Positions 8,073-17,556 of a stretch of DNA of 64,000 bases are shown here, one piece after another; positions within the stretch are counted from its first letter, which is position 1; each line of letters starts with the position of its first letter. Below the pieces are notes generated by a model. That model ran no database searches. It was not told the origin of the DNA and worked only from the letters and a program-made list of their open reading frames with translations. The position numbers were made by a program, and so were the translations under genes. The stretch is from JAQBZY01 sp038117205 (GTDB taxonomy: Bacteria; Pseudomonadota; Alphaproteobacteria; Rhodospirillales; Casp-alpha2): NCBI GenBank assembly GCA_038117205.1, contig JAYOFL010000009.1, positions 1 to 64,000 on the forward strand, given 5' to 3'.

Positions 8073-11000
8073 TCAATCGCCGACCCCATCGACCATCGTC
8101 CTGAGCTGCCGGCTGGCGACCGCCACCATCGAGAGATCGTCGACCTCGGCGGTCCAGAGCTCGCCCAGCATCTGATCGGTCGGCGCCACCAGGTCGGGGT
8201 GTGCGTCGAGCCATCCGTCGACGGCCTGGCGGGCCGGCGTGCCCTTCTTCGAGAAGTCGATGACCTTCTCGGCGAGCCGCAGTTGGTGGCTGTAGATTTC
8301 CTCGACCAACGCCGCGACGGCCAACTGCTGCCAGTGGCTGTCGGACCCGAGGTGATCCGTCGCCGCCCGCAACCGGCCCATCCGGAAGCGGGTGCCGATG
8401 GCGAAGTAGACCTTGGCGACGGCCAGCACGTCCATGCCGCGCCGCGTCGCCAGCCGGACGATGTCGCAGCCCGAGTAGAGATTGACGAGGTTCGCCGAGC
8501 GCAGCGCCAGATCCTCGCCGGCGCCATGGTCGATGTAGGGCTTGGCCCGGTGCTTGGCGTCCTCGACGTAGTGCGGCGGCAACGCGTCCGCCAGCGCATG
8601 CGCGAGCTCGCCCATGCCCTTGCGGTAGGCGTCGATGTGGCTGCCGATGTCGAGGCCGGGCTGGCCGTTCCGGAGGAACCACAGCGTCACCCATTCCAGC
8701 AGGTGCTGCGTGTCGATCATCATCGCCGTCTGCGTTTCCGCCGGCGCCTTGTTGTCGAGGGCCTCGATCCGCGTCCACAGCTTCCCCATCTCGAACACTT
8801 CCTGGGCGATGAACCAGACGCGCGCGATGTCGGCGACGCCGCGGCCGGTCTTTTCCTGGATGTCGTTCACGAAGGTGCCGCCCATGCGGTTGATCATGGC
8901 GTTGGTGAGTCGCGTCGCGATGATCTCGCGGCGCAGCCGATGCTTGGCGATGTCGCCCTTGTAGGTTTCGCGGAGTGGCGTCGGGAAGTAGCGCACCAGA
9001 TCTCCGAACAGATACGGATCGTCCGGCACGTTCGACGCCAGCAATTCGTCGTAGACCCAAAGCTTAGCGTAGGACAGCAGTACGGCGATTTCCGGCCGGT
9101 ATAGGCTGTGCTTGGCGGTCGCCCGCTCGGCGATGGTCTCGTCGTCGGGCAGGAACTCGACGACCCGGTCCAGCCGGCCGCTCCGCTCCAGCGCCTTCAT
9201 CAGGCGGTGCTGGTTTTCAAGTAAGTGCACGCCGCGCGCCGCCACCAGCGTGATCGCCTGGCTCTGGTCGTAGTTGTGCCGCAGCACCAGACGCCCGACC
9301 TCGTCGGTCATGCGCGCCAGCAGCTTGTTGCGCGCCGCCTCCTTGAGGCGGCCGGCCTGCACGGCCTGACCGAGCAGGATCTTGATGTTGACCTCGTGGT
9401 CCGACGAATCGACGCCGGCCGAGTTGTCGATGGCGTCGGTGTTGAGCCGGCCGCCGTGCGCCGCGAACTCGACGCGGCCGAGTTGCGTGCAGCCGAGGTT
9501 GGCGCCCTCGCCGATCACCTTGGCGCCGACGTCCGCGCCGTTGATGCGGATGGCGTCGTTGGCGCGGTCGCCGACGTCGGCCGCCGATTCGTGCGCCGCC
9601 TTGACGTAGGTGCCGATGCCGCCGAACCACAACAGATCGACCTTCGACTTCAGGATCGCCTTCAGCAGTTCGGTCGGCGTCACCGCGTCCTTGTCGAAGC
9701 CGAACAGCGCCTTGATCTGCGGCGTCAGCTTGAGGGACTTGGCGCTGCGCTCATATATCATGCCGCCCTTAGAAAGCTTCGTCGCGTCGTAGTCGGACCA
9801 CGCCGAGCGGCCCATGTCGAACAGGCGTTTTCTTTCCTTGAAGCTCGACGCCGGATCGGGATCGGGGTCGACGAAGATGTGCATGTGGTTGAAGGCGGCC
9901 TGCAGCTTGATGTGCTCGGACAGCAGCATGCCGTTGCCGAACACGTCGCCGGACATGTCGCCGACGCCCATGCAGGTGAAGTCCTGCGTCTGCGTGTCGA
10001 TGCCCATCTCGCGGAAGTGGCGCTTCACGGATTCCCAACCGCCGCGCGCCGTGATGCCCATTTTCTTGTGGTCGTAGCCCTGGCTGCCGCCGGACGCGAA
10101 GGCGTCGCCGAGCCAGAAGCCGTATTGCGTGGAAATGCCGTTGGCGATGTCGGAGAACGTCGCCGTCCCCTTGTCGGCGGCAACCACCAGATAGGGATCG
10201 TCGTCGTCCAGGCGCACCACGTCGCCCGGCGGCACGATCTTCGGCCCCTTGATGTTGTCGGTGATGTCGAGCATGCCGGAAACGAGCGTCTTGTAGCACG
10301 CGATGCCTTCGGCCAGGAACGCGTCGCGCCCGCCTTCGGTGGGCGGCCGCTTGACGACGAAGCCGCCCTTCGAGCCGACCGGCACGATGACCGCGTTCTT
10401 GACCTGCTGCGCCTTGACGAGGCCGAGGATCTCGGTCCGGAAATCCTCCGGCCGGTCGGACCAGCGCATGCCGCCGCGCGCGACGAAACCGAAGCGGAGA
10501 TGGATGCCCTCGACGCGCGGGCTGTAGACCCAGATTTCGCGGAGCGGACGCGGCAGCGGCAAATCCTCGATCTGGCGCGACGCGATCTTGAACGAGACAT
10601 AGGACTTCGCCGCGCCGTCGCCGTCCGGCTGGAAATAGTTGGTGCGGAGCGTCGCGTCGACAGCGTTGAGGAAGCGTCGCAGAATCCGATCTTCGTCGGC
10701 GCTGGCGACCGCTTCCAGTTTCGCCAGATAGTCGTTGCGAATCCGCTCCGCCGACTTCTTCGCCCCGCCGCCCGGATTGAAGCGCGCCATGAAGAGATCG
10801 ACCAGCAGGCGCGAGAAGCCGGGATGACGCGCCATGGTCTGTTCCATGTACGCCTGCGAGAACGTGATGCCGGTCTGGCGGAGGTATTTGCAGTAGGCGC
10901 GGACGATCACGACCTCTCGCCAGTTCAACCCGGCGCCGACGACCAGCGCGTTGAAGCCGTCGCTTTCCGCCGCGCCCTGCCAGACGTTGGCGAAGGCGTC

Positions 11001-12920
11001 CTCGAACAGCGCCTTCACCTTGGCGATGTCGATGCCGCCACCGTCGCGCGCTTCCAGTCCGAAATCGTGGATGACGAGACGATCGAACGCGGTGCCGGAA
11101 AGTTTGACCTCGTGCGGGCCGGCTTCGTTCAGCACCTTGAAGCCCATGTGCTCGAACACCGGCAGGGCGTCCGAGAGCGCGATCTGGCTTTCCGTGTTGT
11201 AGAACTTGAAGCGCACCTGATTGGCGGCGGCGCCGGCCGGCCGATAGAGATTGAAGCCGACGCCGTCGCTGACGGCGATGCGGTCGATGGCGTCGATATC
11301 GTCGAGCACCTCGGCCGGCGAATAACGCACCTGATAGGCCGGCCCGAAGGCGTCGCGGTAGCGGCGCATGCGCTCGTGCGCGATGGCCTCGCCGTCGCGC
11401 GCCGCCAGCGCGTCGAGGATGCGGTCCGACCAGGACCGCGCCACCTCGGCGATTTCCGCCTGCAGTTTCTCGACGTCGTACTTCTTGATGCCGGCGCCCA
11501 TCAGCTTGGTGATGAGGTGGATTCGCGCCAGCGGCGAGTCGCCCAGTTGCGTGAAGAAGGCCGACGGCTGGCCACCGAAGCCGCGCGCCAGGATGTCCTG
11601 CATGTCCTGACGCAGGTACGTGTTGTAACGGTCCCTCGGCACGTAGATGAGCGACGACACGTAGCGCTTGAACGGATCCTCGCGCACGAACAGCGCCACC
11701 TGCTGACGTTCCTGCAGATGCAGGATGCCGAGCGCCGTCTCGTATAGGGTTTCCTCGTCGATCTGGAACAGCTCGTCGCGCGGATAGCTTTCGACGATGT
11801 TGATCAGCGCCTTGCCGTCGTGGCTGTCGCGCGCGTAACCGGCGCGCTCGACGATGTTCTGCAAACGCCGGCGCAGCAGCGGAATGTTCCGGGGCGACAG
11901 GTTGTAGGCGACGGCGGTGAAGAGACCGACGAAGAGCTGGTGCCCGACGACACGGCCCGAGGCGTCGATCTTCTTGATGCCGATGGAATCCATGTAGACG
12001 GAGCGGTGCACCGTCGAACGCTGGTTGGTCTTGGCGACGGTCAGGAGATCGGGCCGGGCGAGGAACTCGCCGATTTCGGCGGACAGCGTCGTCTTGTCCT
12101 GAAACGATTCGAACACCACGACATCGGGATCGCGCAACAGGCCGAGACCGGACTTGCGCTCCAGCTTCGCCCGCGCCTTGCGGCCGGAACCGGTGATGGA
12201 ATATTCGCGGAAACCCAGGAACGTGAAATGGTTGTCGTGCAGCCAGCGCAACAGGTCGCGCACTTCCTCGACGTCTTCCGCCGGCATGCCCTTCGGCGGC
12301 GTCGACATTTCCGAGATCACCATCTCCATGCGCTCGCGCATGGGCCGCCAATCCTCGACGGCGGCGCGCACGTCGTCGAGGACGCGCTTGATGTCGGCGG
12401 CGATGCCGGCGTGCAGATGTTCCGGCTGCTGCGTGATCTGGAAGTGCATGAAGGATTCGGCGCGCGTGCCGGCGGCCGGCTCGCCGCGGCCGGAGACACC
12501 TTCGGCGCTTCCCGACCGGCCGCGCCGTACCTTGAAGATCGGATGGATGACGAGGTGGATGGGCAGTTCCTGGCGGGTCAGTTCCGAGGTGACGGAATCG
12601 ACCAGGAACGGCATGTCGTCGGTGACGATTTCGATGACGGTGTGGTCGCAGTCCCAACCGTCCCGCTTGAGCGTGGGATTGTAGACGTGGACCGTCGGCA
12701 TGCCGGACTTGCGCGTCGCGCCGGCCGCCCAGTGGCTGGCGGCGATGGCGGCCAACGTCGCAGGCGCCATGTCCTTGAGATCCTGATAGGCGACATGCAG
12801 AAAATATTCGCCGACGAATTCCGCCGGTGGCCGCGTCTTGCCTTTTTTCATCTTGCGAAGCGCCGCGACGGCGGCGGAGGCGATGCGCGCGATGCGCTGC
12901 TGGTCCGAACTGCTTGGCAT
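8073..12920 (-). CDS. gdhZ: NAD-specific glutamate dehydrogenase, large (180-kDa) class
   Basis: The 1615-residue product is the large-class GDH that oxidatively deaminates glutamate to 2-oxoglutarate with NAD+, in the cytoplasm. The length matches the family (about 1580-1620). The long N-terminal region has the ACT-like regulatory segments (for example DWDCDHTVIEIVTDDMPFLV-type text near residue 100). The catalytic core, from about residue 800, includes LRFGFVARGGMRWSDRPEDF and the substrate-lysine motif VGSKGGFVVK (about 845-855). The NAD-binding domain follows with VIGEGANLGCTQ. The start at 12920 gives a normal N-terminus (MPSSSDQQRIARI). In Caulobacter the homologue GdhZ also modulates FtsZ; whether that applies here is unknown. 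Large open frames on other frames across this gene are GC-rich shadows. Confidence 0.97.
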   Translation of the reverse strand: MPSSSDQQRIARIASAAVAALRKMKKGKTRPPAEFVGEYFLHVAYQDLKDMAPATLAAIAASHWAAGATRKSGMPTVHVYNPTLKRDGWDCDHTVIEIVTDDMPFLVDSVTSELTRQELPIHLVIHPIFKVRRGRSGSAEGVSGRGEPAAGTRAESFMHFQITQQPEHLHAGIAADIKRVLDDVRAAVEDWRPMRERMEMVISEMSTPPKGMPAEDVEEVRDLLRWLHDNHFTFLGFREYSITGSGRKARAKLERKSGLGLLRDPDVVVFESFQDKTTLSAEIGEFLARPDLLTVAKTNQRSTVHRSVYMDSIGIKKIDASGRVVGHQLFVGLFTAVAYNLSPRNIPLLRRRLQNIVERAGYARDSHDGKALINIVESYPRDELFQIDEETLYETALGILHLQERQQVALFVREDPFKRYVSSLIYVPRDRYNTYLRQDMQDILARGFGGQPSAFFTQLGDSPLARIHLITKLMGAGIKKYDVEKLQAEIAEVARSWSDRILDALAARDGEAIAHERMRRYRDAFGPAYQVRYSPAEVLDDIDAIDRIAVSDGVGFNLYRPAGAAANQVRFKFYNTESQIALSDALPVFEHMGFKVLNEAGPHEVKLSGTAFDRLVIHDFGLEARDGGGIDIAKVKALFEDAFANVWQGAAESDGFNALVVGAGLNWREVVIVRAYCKYLRQTGITFSQAYMEQTMARHPGFSRLLVDLFMARFNPGGGAKKSAERIRNDYLAKLEAVASADEDRILRRFLNAVDATLRTNYFQPDGDGAAKSYVSFKIASRQIEDLPLPRPLREIWVYSPRVEGIHLRFGFVARGGMRWSDRPEDFRTEILGLVKAQQVKNAVIVPVGSKGGFVVKRPPTEGGRDAFLAEGIACYKTLVSGMLDITDNIKGPKIVPPGDVVRLDDDDPYLVVAADKGTATFSDIANGISTQYGFWLGDAFASGGSQGYDHKKMGITARGGWESVKRHFREMGIDTQTQDFTCMGVGDMSGDVFGNGMLLSEHIKLQAAFNHMHIFVDPDPDPASSFKERKRLFDMGRSAWSDYDATKLSKGGMIYERSAKSLKLTPQIKALFGFDKDAVTPTELLKAILKSKVDLLWFGGIGTYVKAAHESAADVGDRANDAIRINGADVGAKVIGEGANLGCTQLGRVEFAAHGGRLNTDAIDNSAGVDSSDHEVNIKILLGQAVQAGRLKEAARNKLLARMTDEVGRLVLRHNYDQSQAITLVAARGVHLLENQHRLMKALERSGRLDRVVEFLPDDETIAERATAKHSLYRPEIAVLLSYAKLWVYDELLASNVPDDPYLFGDLVRYFPTPLRETYKGDIAKHRLRREIIATRLTNAMINRMGGTFVNDIQEKTGRGVADIARVWFIAQEVFEMGKLWTRIEALDNKAPAETQTAMMIDTQHLLEWVTLWFLRNGQPGLDIGSHIDAYRKGMGELAHALADALPPHYVEDAKHRAKPYIDHGAGEDLALRSANLVNLYSGCDIVRLATRRGMDVLAVAKVYFAIGTRFRMGRLRAATDHLGSDSHWQQLAVAALVEEIYSHQLRLAEKVIDFSKKGTPARQAVDGWLDAHPDLVAPTDQMLGELWTAEVDDLSMVAVASRQLRTMVDGVGD

Positions 12921-13022
12921 ATCGAATGTCCACTGACTTATTCATCCGCTCCCAACGGATGTCGTTCCGACAAGGCTAACGCATCGTCATGGGGGTGGGA
13001 AGCGACGCTTTGCCGGAAGGTG

Positions 13023-14048
13023 TCAGAAGCGGGCCGAGAGACTGATGGAGCCGAAGCGGTCGCTCTCGCGCTGCGCGTCGAATTCGCGCGTCCGCATGAC
13101 GTGCGTGAAGGCGACACGGTAGTCGCCGTAGACGACGGCGGCGCCGAGAATGAAGTCGCCGACCAGCGGCTTCTTGTCGACGGAGTGACTGCTGGCGAAG
13201 GTGTTGCCGTCGAGGAAGATGTTGCGCGCGACGGCGCGGCCGTCGAGGCCGGCGAAGATGTACCACGCCAATCCGTCGACCGGTTCCACGGCGCCGAGAC
13301 CGGACAGGCTCGGCCTGATCAGCGGCGGGCCGAAGTCGACGCCGAGCCGCTGGCCGAAGCGCACCGTGCCGCCGCCGTTGATCGCGGTGTAGACGTTGCC
13401 GACGCTGGCGCCGATGTGCGGAATGACGTCGGCCTCGAAGCCCATGTACGACAGCGGCCGGTGCCGCCACTTGCGTTCGCCGATCAGCGCGACGCCGGGC
13501 TCGTTCTCCAGCTGGTGCGACCAGCCCTTAGACGTCGCGACGCCGATCAGCTCGTGATACGAATTCTGCACTTCCTTGCCGAGCGCCGCCGGACCGACCA
13601 TGCCGACTTCCAACTCGACCGTGTCGAGCTGGCGCCACTTCACCGCCGTCGAGACTGCCTCGGTCTCGCTGTGCAGCGACGCCGCCAGGTAGAGCCAGCC
13701 GGCATAGGGGCGGTCGTTCCTTTCCAGGTTCCGCGCCTCGGTGTCCTCGGGCGTATATATATTGTGACCGAGCGCGAAGCCGGCGCGCCCTTTGCGCACG
13801 TTGGCGAGCGGATACAGGAACTGCAGCACGTCGCGGATCATCGGCTGTTCCTGGCCGTCCCGGGCGTCCGACACCCAGCCGAAGCGGGTGCCGTGCGTAT
13901 AGTGCCGATCGGTGTTGGCGATGCGGTCGTTTTCCGCCTGCACGGTCCAGGTGCCGCCGGACGACGCCGGGCGCGCCGGCAGGGCCGCCAGGACTAGGCA
14001 GAGCAAGGCGCCGGCGCAATACCCGAGTGTGCAGGTGCGAATAAGCAT
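13023..14048 (-). CDS. lpxR: LpxR-like outer-membrane lipid A deacylase (DUF2219)
   Basis: The 341-residue precursor has a hydrophobic signal peptide (residues 1 to about 28, GALLCLVLAALPARPAS). The mature protein is a probable 12-strand beta-barrel with alternating hydrophobic strands, and it ends in an aromatic residue (SLSARF), the outer-membrane barrel signal. The family landmarks AEND-R..NTDRHYTHGTRFGW (N40, D41, H49, H52), NDRPYAGWLY (about 121-130) and KGWSHQLENEP are present. LpxR proteins remove the 3'-linked acyloxyacyl group from lipid A in the outer membrane, which lowers innate-immune recognition of the LPS. The gene is divergent from the methyltransferase gene and 102 bp upstream of GDH on the same strand. 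Activity is inferred from the family. Confidence 0.85.
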   Translation of the reverse strand: MLIRTCTLGYCAGALLCLVLAALPARPASSGGTWTVQAENDRIANTDRHYTHGTRFGWVSDARDGQEQPMIRDVLQFLYPLANVRKGRAGFALGHNIYTPEDTEARNLERNDRPYAGWLYLAASLHSETEAVSTAVKWRQLDTVELEVGMVGPAALGKEVQNSYHELIGVATSKGWSHQLENEPGVALIGERKWRHRPLSYMGFEADVIPHIGASVGNVYTAINGGGTVRFGQRLGVDFGPPLIRPSLSGLGAVEPVDGLAWYIFAGLDGRAVARNIFLDGNTFASSHSVDKKPLVGDFILGAAVVYGDYRVAFTHVMRTREFDAQRESDRFGSISLSARF

Positions 14049-14152
14049 GGCCTTCCATAGCGCGAAAGCGGGACGGAAAAAAGGCGGATCGGGGGAATTT
14101 CCGGGGCCTTGCCACGCCGGGCGCGGCCCCCTTAGGGTTCCGGGACGGACAG

Positions 14153-14170
14153 CCGGACGATTCCGTCCGG
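14153..14170. other. Short perfect hairpin in leader of methyltransferase gene
   Basis: CCGGACG (14153-14159) and CGTCCGG (14164-14170) form a 7-bp perfect stem with a 4-nt loop (ATTC). It ends 18 bp before the ATG at 14189 and just upstream of the GAGGGGCGG ribosome-binding site. It lies in the 140-bp divergent gap with lpxR. It may be an operator or a leader structure; nothing in the sequence decides. Confidence 0.35.
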
Positions 14171-14188
14171 CGGCGGCGAGGGGCGGAA

Positions 14189-15451
14189 ATGGTTAACGCG
14201 GCGGACGACGCGGCGGCGATTCGCGAGCGGGTGCGCCGGATGTACGAGCGGCATCCCTACCCGCCGCCGGCCGACGACATCGAGGCCTTCGTCCGCGGCG
14301 AGGCCTGGCTCCTGGAATCGCCCAATCCGAATTTCCATCATTATTGGCCGTACCAGACGCCGACCGACGATCTCGACATCCTGATCGCCGGCTGCGGCAC
14401 CCGCCAGGCGGCGGAAATCGCCGCCGGGCTGCCCGGTGCGCGCATCGTCGCCACGGATATCGCCGAAAACAGCCTCGACGCGACGGCCAGGCAACTCGCG
14501 CGCATCGGCCGGAAAAACGTGCGGCTGGAGCGCCTGCCGGTCGAGGAGACGGCGGCGCTCGGCATGGACTTCGATCTGGTGATTTCGACCGGCGTTCTGC
14601 ACCATCTGGCCGATCCGGATGCCGGCCTCGCGGCGCTGGCCAAGGCGCTGCGGCCGGACGGGTCCATGTATCTGATGCTGTACGGCCGCCATGGCCGCAC
14701 CGGCGTCTACATGCTGCAGGAGCTGTTCCGTACCCTCGGCGTCGAGCCGGACCGCGTCCGCGGCAAGGACTTCGCGGCGATCCGCGAACTGATCGGCGCC
14801 CTGCCGCCGGCGCATCCCTTCGCCGCCGTCCGCGACCGGCATCCGGACTGGTGGTCGGACGAGGGGCTGGTCGATCTGCTGCTGCACGTGCGCGACCGGC
14901 CCTATTCCCTGCCGGAAGTGCACGGGTTCCTGTCCGGCGCCGGCCTCAAGATGCAGAAGCTCCTGTTCCGGGCCCGTTACGATCCCCGCTACACGGCCCT
15001 CGCGGCGCCGGAATTAGCCTCGCGGCTGGCCGCCCTTGAGGAGCCGGACCGGCTGGCGGCGGGCGAGCTGTTCCGGGCGTCGATCAAGAAGCACACCTTC
15101 GTCGCCTGTCACCGAACCCGGCCCGCCGATACCTATGAAATCGACCTCGCGCCGGCCGGCTGGGACCGGCTGGTGCCGGTGACGTCGGCGGGTATCGTCG
15201 CCGAGCGGCCGACGCCGGCGCGCCCGGCCGTGCGGCTGAGCTGGCCGCATCACGAGGAGCCGGACATCTTCGTCGACGTGGATCCGGATCTGATGCCGCT
15301 CCTGGAATCCTTCGACGACCGGCGCACCGTCCGCGAGGGTCTTGCCGTGGCCGCGCCGGGCGGCCCCGCGAAGCGCGCCGAACAGCGCGTCCGGGCCCTG
15401 CTCACCCGCCTCGCCGACGCCGATCTGATGGAATTCCGGGTCCGCGCCTAG
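14189..15451 (+). CDS. Class I SAM-dependent methyltransferase with C-terminal extension
   Basis: A 420-residue protein. An N-terminal motif VRRMYERHPYPPP (about 16-28) is followed by a Rossmann methyltransferase core with DILIAGCGTRQAAEIA (motif I, about 68-83), ATDIAENSLDATARQL (motif II) and LVISTGVLHHLADP (motif IV). The RMYE.HPYPP preface occurs in a set of alphaproteobacterial methyltransferases of unknown substrate. The C-terminal 150 residues form an extra domain (HEEPDIFVDVDPDLMPLLES) not recognised here. A GAGGGGCGG ribosome-binding site precedes the start. It sits between divergent lpxR and a convergent histidine kinase, 23 bp away. The substrate is unknown. Confidence 0.75.
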   Translation: MVNAADDAAAIRERVRRMYERHPYPPPADDIEAFVRGEAWLLESPNPNFHHYWPYQTPTDDLDILIAGCGTRQAAEIAAGLPGARIVATDIAENSLDATARQLARIGRKNVRLERLPVEETAALGMDFDLVISTGVLHHLADPDAGLAALAKALRPDGSMYLMLYGRHGRTGVYMLQELFRTLGVEPDRVRGKDFAAIRELIGALPPAHPFAAVRDRHPDWWSDEGLVDLLLHVRDRPYSLPEVHGFLSGAGLKMQKLLFRARYDPRYTALAAPELASRLAALEEPDRLAAGELFRASIKKHTFVACHRTRPADTYEIDLAPAGWDRLVPVTSAGIVAERPTPARPAVRLSWPHHEEPDIFVDVDPDLMPLLESFDDRRTVREGLAVAAPGGPAKRAEQRVRALLTRLADADLMEFRVRA

Positions 15452-15474
15452 GCCGCGCTTCCAGTGGTTCGGGC

Positions 15475-17391
15475 CTAGTCGTTCGGGATCGTCACCGTGA
15501 CCTTGGTGCCGGCGCCGACCTCGCTCGCGATGTCGAGGGTGCCGCCGTGCGCCGTCACCAATGAATTCACGATGGAAAGGCCGAGGCCGGTTCCTTCGTG
15601 CGCGATCTCGGCGCTGACGGCGACGCGCGAGAAGGGCTCGAGGACGTGCGCCAGCATGTCGTCCGGAATGCCGATGCCGGTGTCGGCGACCGAGAGCGAG
15701 ATTCCCGAACCGGCGCGAGTCGCCGTCACGACGACCGAGCCCCCGGACGGCGTGAACTTGATCGCGTTTGAGAGCAGGTTCAGGACGATCTGTTTCATCG
15801 AGCGCCGGTCGGCTTGCAGCGCCGGCAGGCCAGGCCGAACGTCGACGTCGAGTGCGACGTTCTTCGCGCGCGCCGCCTCGACGACGTCGCCGACGCATTC
15901 CGAGACCAGCCGATCGACGTCGATCTCGGACTTCTCGAAGGTCCGCTTGCCGGCGACGATGGTGGAGATGTCGAGAATGTCGTTCACCAGCATCAGCAGG
16001 TGATCGGCGCTGCGGTTGATGTCCTCTGCATACTCCGCGTACTTCGCGTGGCCGAGCTCGCCGAAGTATTTCGAGCGCATCAATTCGCTGAACCCGAGGA
16101 TCGCGTTCAGCGGCGTGCGGAATTCGTGACTGACCGTCGCCAGGAATTGCGACTTCGCCTGGCTCGCCCGTTCCGCCGCGTTCAAGGCGCGGTCCCGCGC
16201 CTCCTCGGCACGGCGGCGTTCCGTGATGTCGGTGCCGGTGCCGCGATAGCCGAGGAAGACGCCGTCTTCGTCGAACAGCGGCCGGCCGCTGATGCTGAGC
16301 GTCCGCCGGCCGCCCGACGCCGCGATCATGTCGTAGCAGAAATCCCGGAACGGGCGGTGGTGTTCGAGATCGTCGAGATGGCTGCGCCATTTTTCCGAGC
16401 GCAGGTCCTCGCCGGAAATTTCCGTCCGACGCTTGCCGAGGTGATGCGACGGGTCGAATTCGAGCACCTGGCGGTTACGCTCGGAAAAATAGATGAAGCG
16501 GTGGTCCGCGTCCGTTTCCCAGAACCAGTCCGACGCCACCTCGGCGAAATCGCGCAGGCGTTCCTCGCTCCTGGCCAGGGCCTTCCGGGCCTCGACCTGT
16601 TCTGTGAGATCGAGCGTCACCGAACCGACCTTGCCGATGGTGCCGTCGCGGTCGTAGATCGGGAACTTCTTGATCTCGATCGTGTGCGTCGTGCCGTCGG
16701 CGAACGGCCGCTCGACGATCCGCGTCAGCATCTCGCCGGTGCGGAGCACCTGATCTTCCTGTTCCAGCATGACGTCCTTGTCGGCCGGCGTCTTGAAGAC
16801 CTCGACGTGCTCCGACGGACTGCCGATCAGCGTCTCGCGCTCGAACCCGTACCAGTTGACGCAGGCGCTGTTGGCGAGAACGACGACGTGCTCGGCATCC
16901 TTGATGAGAACGCCGACCGGCAGGTTGTCGACGATCGACATCAGGAGGCTTTCGTTTTCTTCCAGCTTGGATATGCCGACGCTGACCGCGCCTTCGAGAT
17001 CGCTGGTGTTCCGCTTGAGGGCGTCCTCGATCCGCTTGCGTTCGGAGATGTCGATGTGCCAAGCGATGCATGCGGTGACGCCCTCGAATTCGATCAGGCG
17101 GGCGTTCAGCAGCGTCCACACGCTGCTGCCGTCGACGCGGCGGCGCTGCACTTCGAAGTTGTCGATCTCGCCCGTCGCGTCGAACATGGTCTGCATGCGG
17201 ATGTAGTCCTCCGCGTCGACGTAGGTGTCGACGCGGGGAACCCGGTCCATCTCTTCCACGGACGTGGCGCCGAACAATTTCAGGAATGGCCGATTGACGA
17301 ACAGCCGCTGATCGGTGCTGAGGCGCCGGATGGACACGCCGATGGGGCTGCGCGCCAGCAATTCGCGCAGTTTCCCTTCTTGCGCCGGCAA
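15475..17391 (-). CDS. Soluble multi-PAS sensor histidine kinase (PleC/PdhS-like core)
   Basis: The 638-residue kinase has no membrane segment. It holds at least three PAS domains: about residues 5-125; about 140-265, with the PAC phrase KKFPIYDRDGTIGKVGSVTL; and about 275-405, with WFWETDADHRFIYFS. Next come HisKA with phospho-acceptor in TVSHEFRTPLNAILGFSE (His near 420) and HATPase_c with DTGIGIP and GTGLGLSIV. The phrase ILGFSELMRSKYFGELG...Y.EYA.DI is typical of the PleC/PdhS branch, which acts on DivK/PleD-type receivers in Alphaproteobacteria. No response regulator is adjacent. The next kinase gene, on the same strand 165 bp upstream, has a closely similar core. The signal is unknown; multiple PAS domains suggest a redox or small-molecule input. 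Confidence 0.88.
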   Translation of the reverse strand: MPAQEGKLRELLARSPIGVSIRRLSTDQRLFVNRPFLKLFGATSVEEMDRVPRVDTYVDAEDYIRMQTMFDATGEIDNFEVQRRRVDGSSVWTLLNARLIEFEGVTACIAWHIDISERKRIEDALKRNTSDLEGAVSVGISKLEENESLLMSIVDNLPVGVLIKDAEHVVVLANSACVNWYGFERETLIGSPSEHVEVFKTPADKDVMLEQEDQVLRTGEMLTRIVERPFADGTTHTIEIKKFPIYDRDGTIGKVGSVTLDLTEQVEARKALARSEERLRDFAEVASDWFWETDADHRFIYFSERNRQVLEFDPSHHLGKRRTEISGEDLRSEKWRSHLDDLEHHRPFRDFCYDMIAASGGRRTLSISGRPLFDEDGVFLGYRGTGTDITERRRAEEARDRALNAAERASQAKSQFLATVSHEFRTPLNAILGFSELMRSKYFGELGHAKYAEYAEDINRSADHLLMLVNDILDISTIVAGKRTFEKSEIDVDRLVSECVGDVVEAARAKNVALDVDVRPGLPALQADRRSMKQIVLNLLSNAIKFTPSGGSVVVTATRAGSGISLSVADTGIGIPDDMLAHVLEPFSRVAVSAEIAHEGTGLGLSIVNSLVTAHGGTLDIASEVGAGTKVTVTIPND

Positions 17392-17556
17392 ACCGGCGAC
17401 GGCGGCGCTTTCCGCCTTTACGATCGGTTTACCGCGGCTCTACACCTGGCTTTCCCATGGACGTCACACCCCGCTTCGCGGCGAATGCCCGCGCTGCCGG
17501 CATTTGCCGTGTCGTTCGCGAAATAATGCACGAACCCCGGGCCGGTGTCATCCGGC

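Noticed and set aside
9225..11747. An 840-codon open frame on the plus strand opposite the NAD-glutamate dehydrogenase gene
   Set aside because: It is an antisense shadow of a high-GC gene: Arg/Ala/Asp/His-rich, no recognisable domain, and the minus-strand frame has complete GDH motifs.
9769..12945. A 1058-codon open frame on the minus strand in a second frame across GDH
   Set aside because: The product is Arg/Pro/Ala low-complexity text with no domain, typical of an off-frame in GC-rich coding DNA.
13744..13762. AT-rich GTATATATATTG within lpxR as a promoter
   Set aside because: It lies inside the coding sequence at a conserved HNIYTPEDTE segment; the codons explain the AT content.
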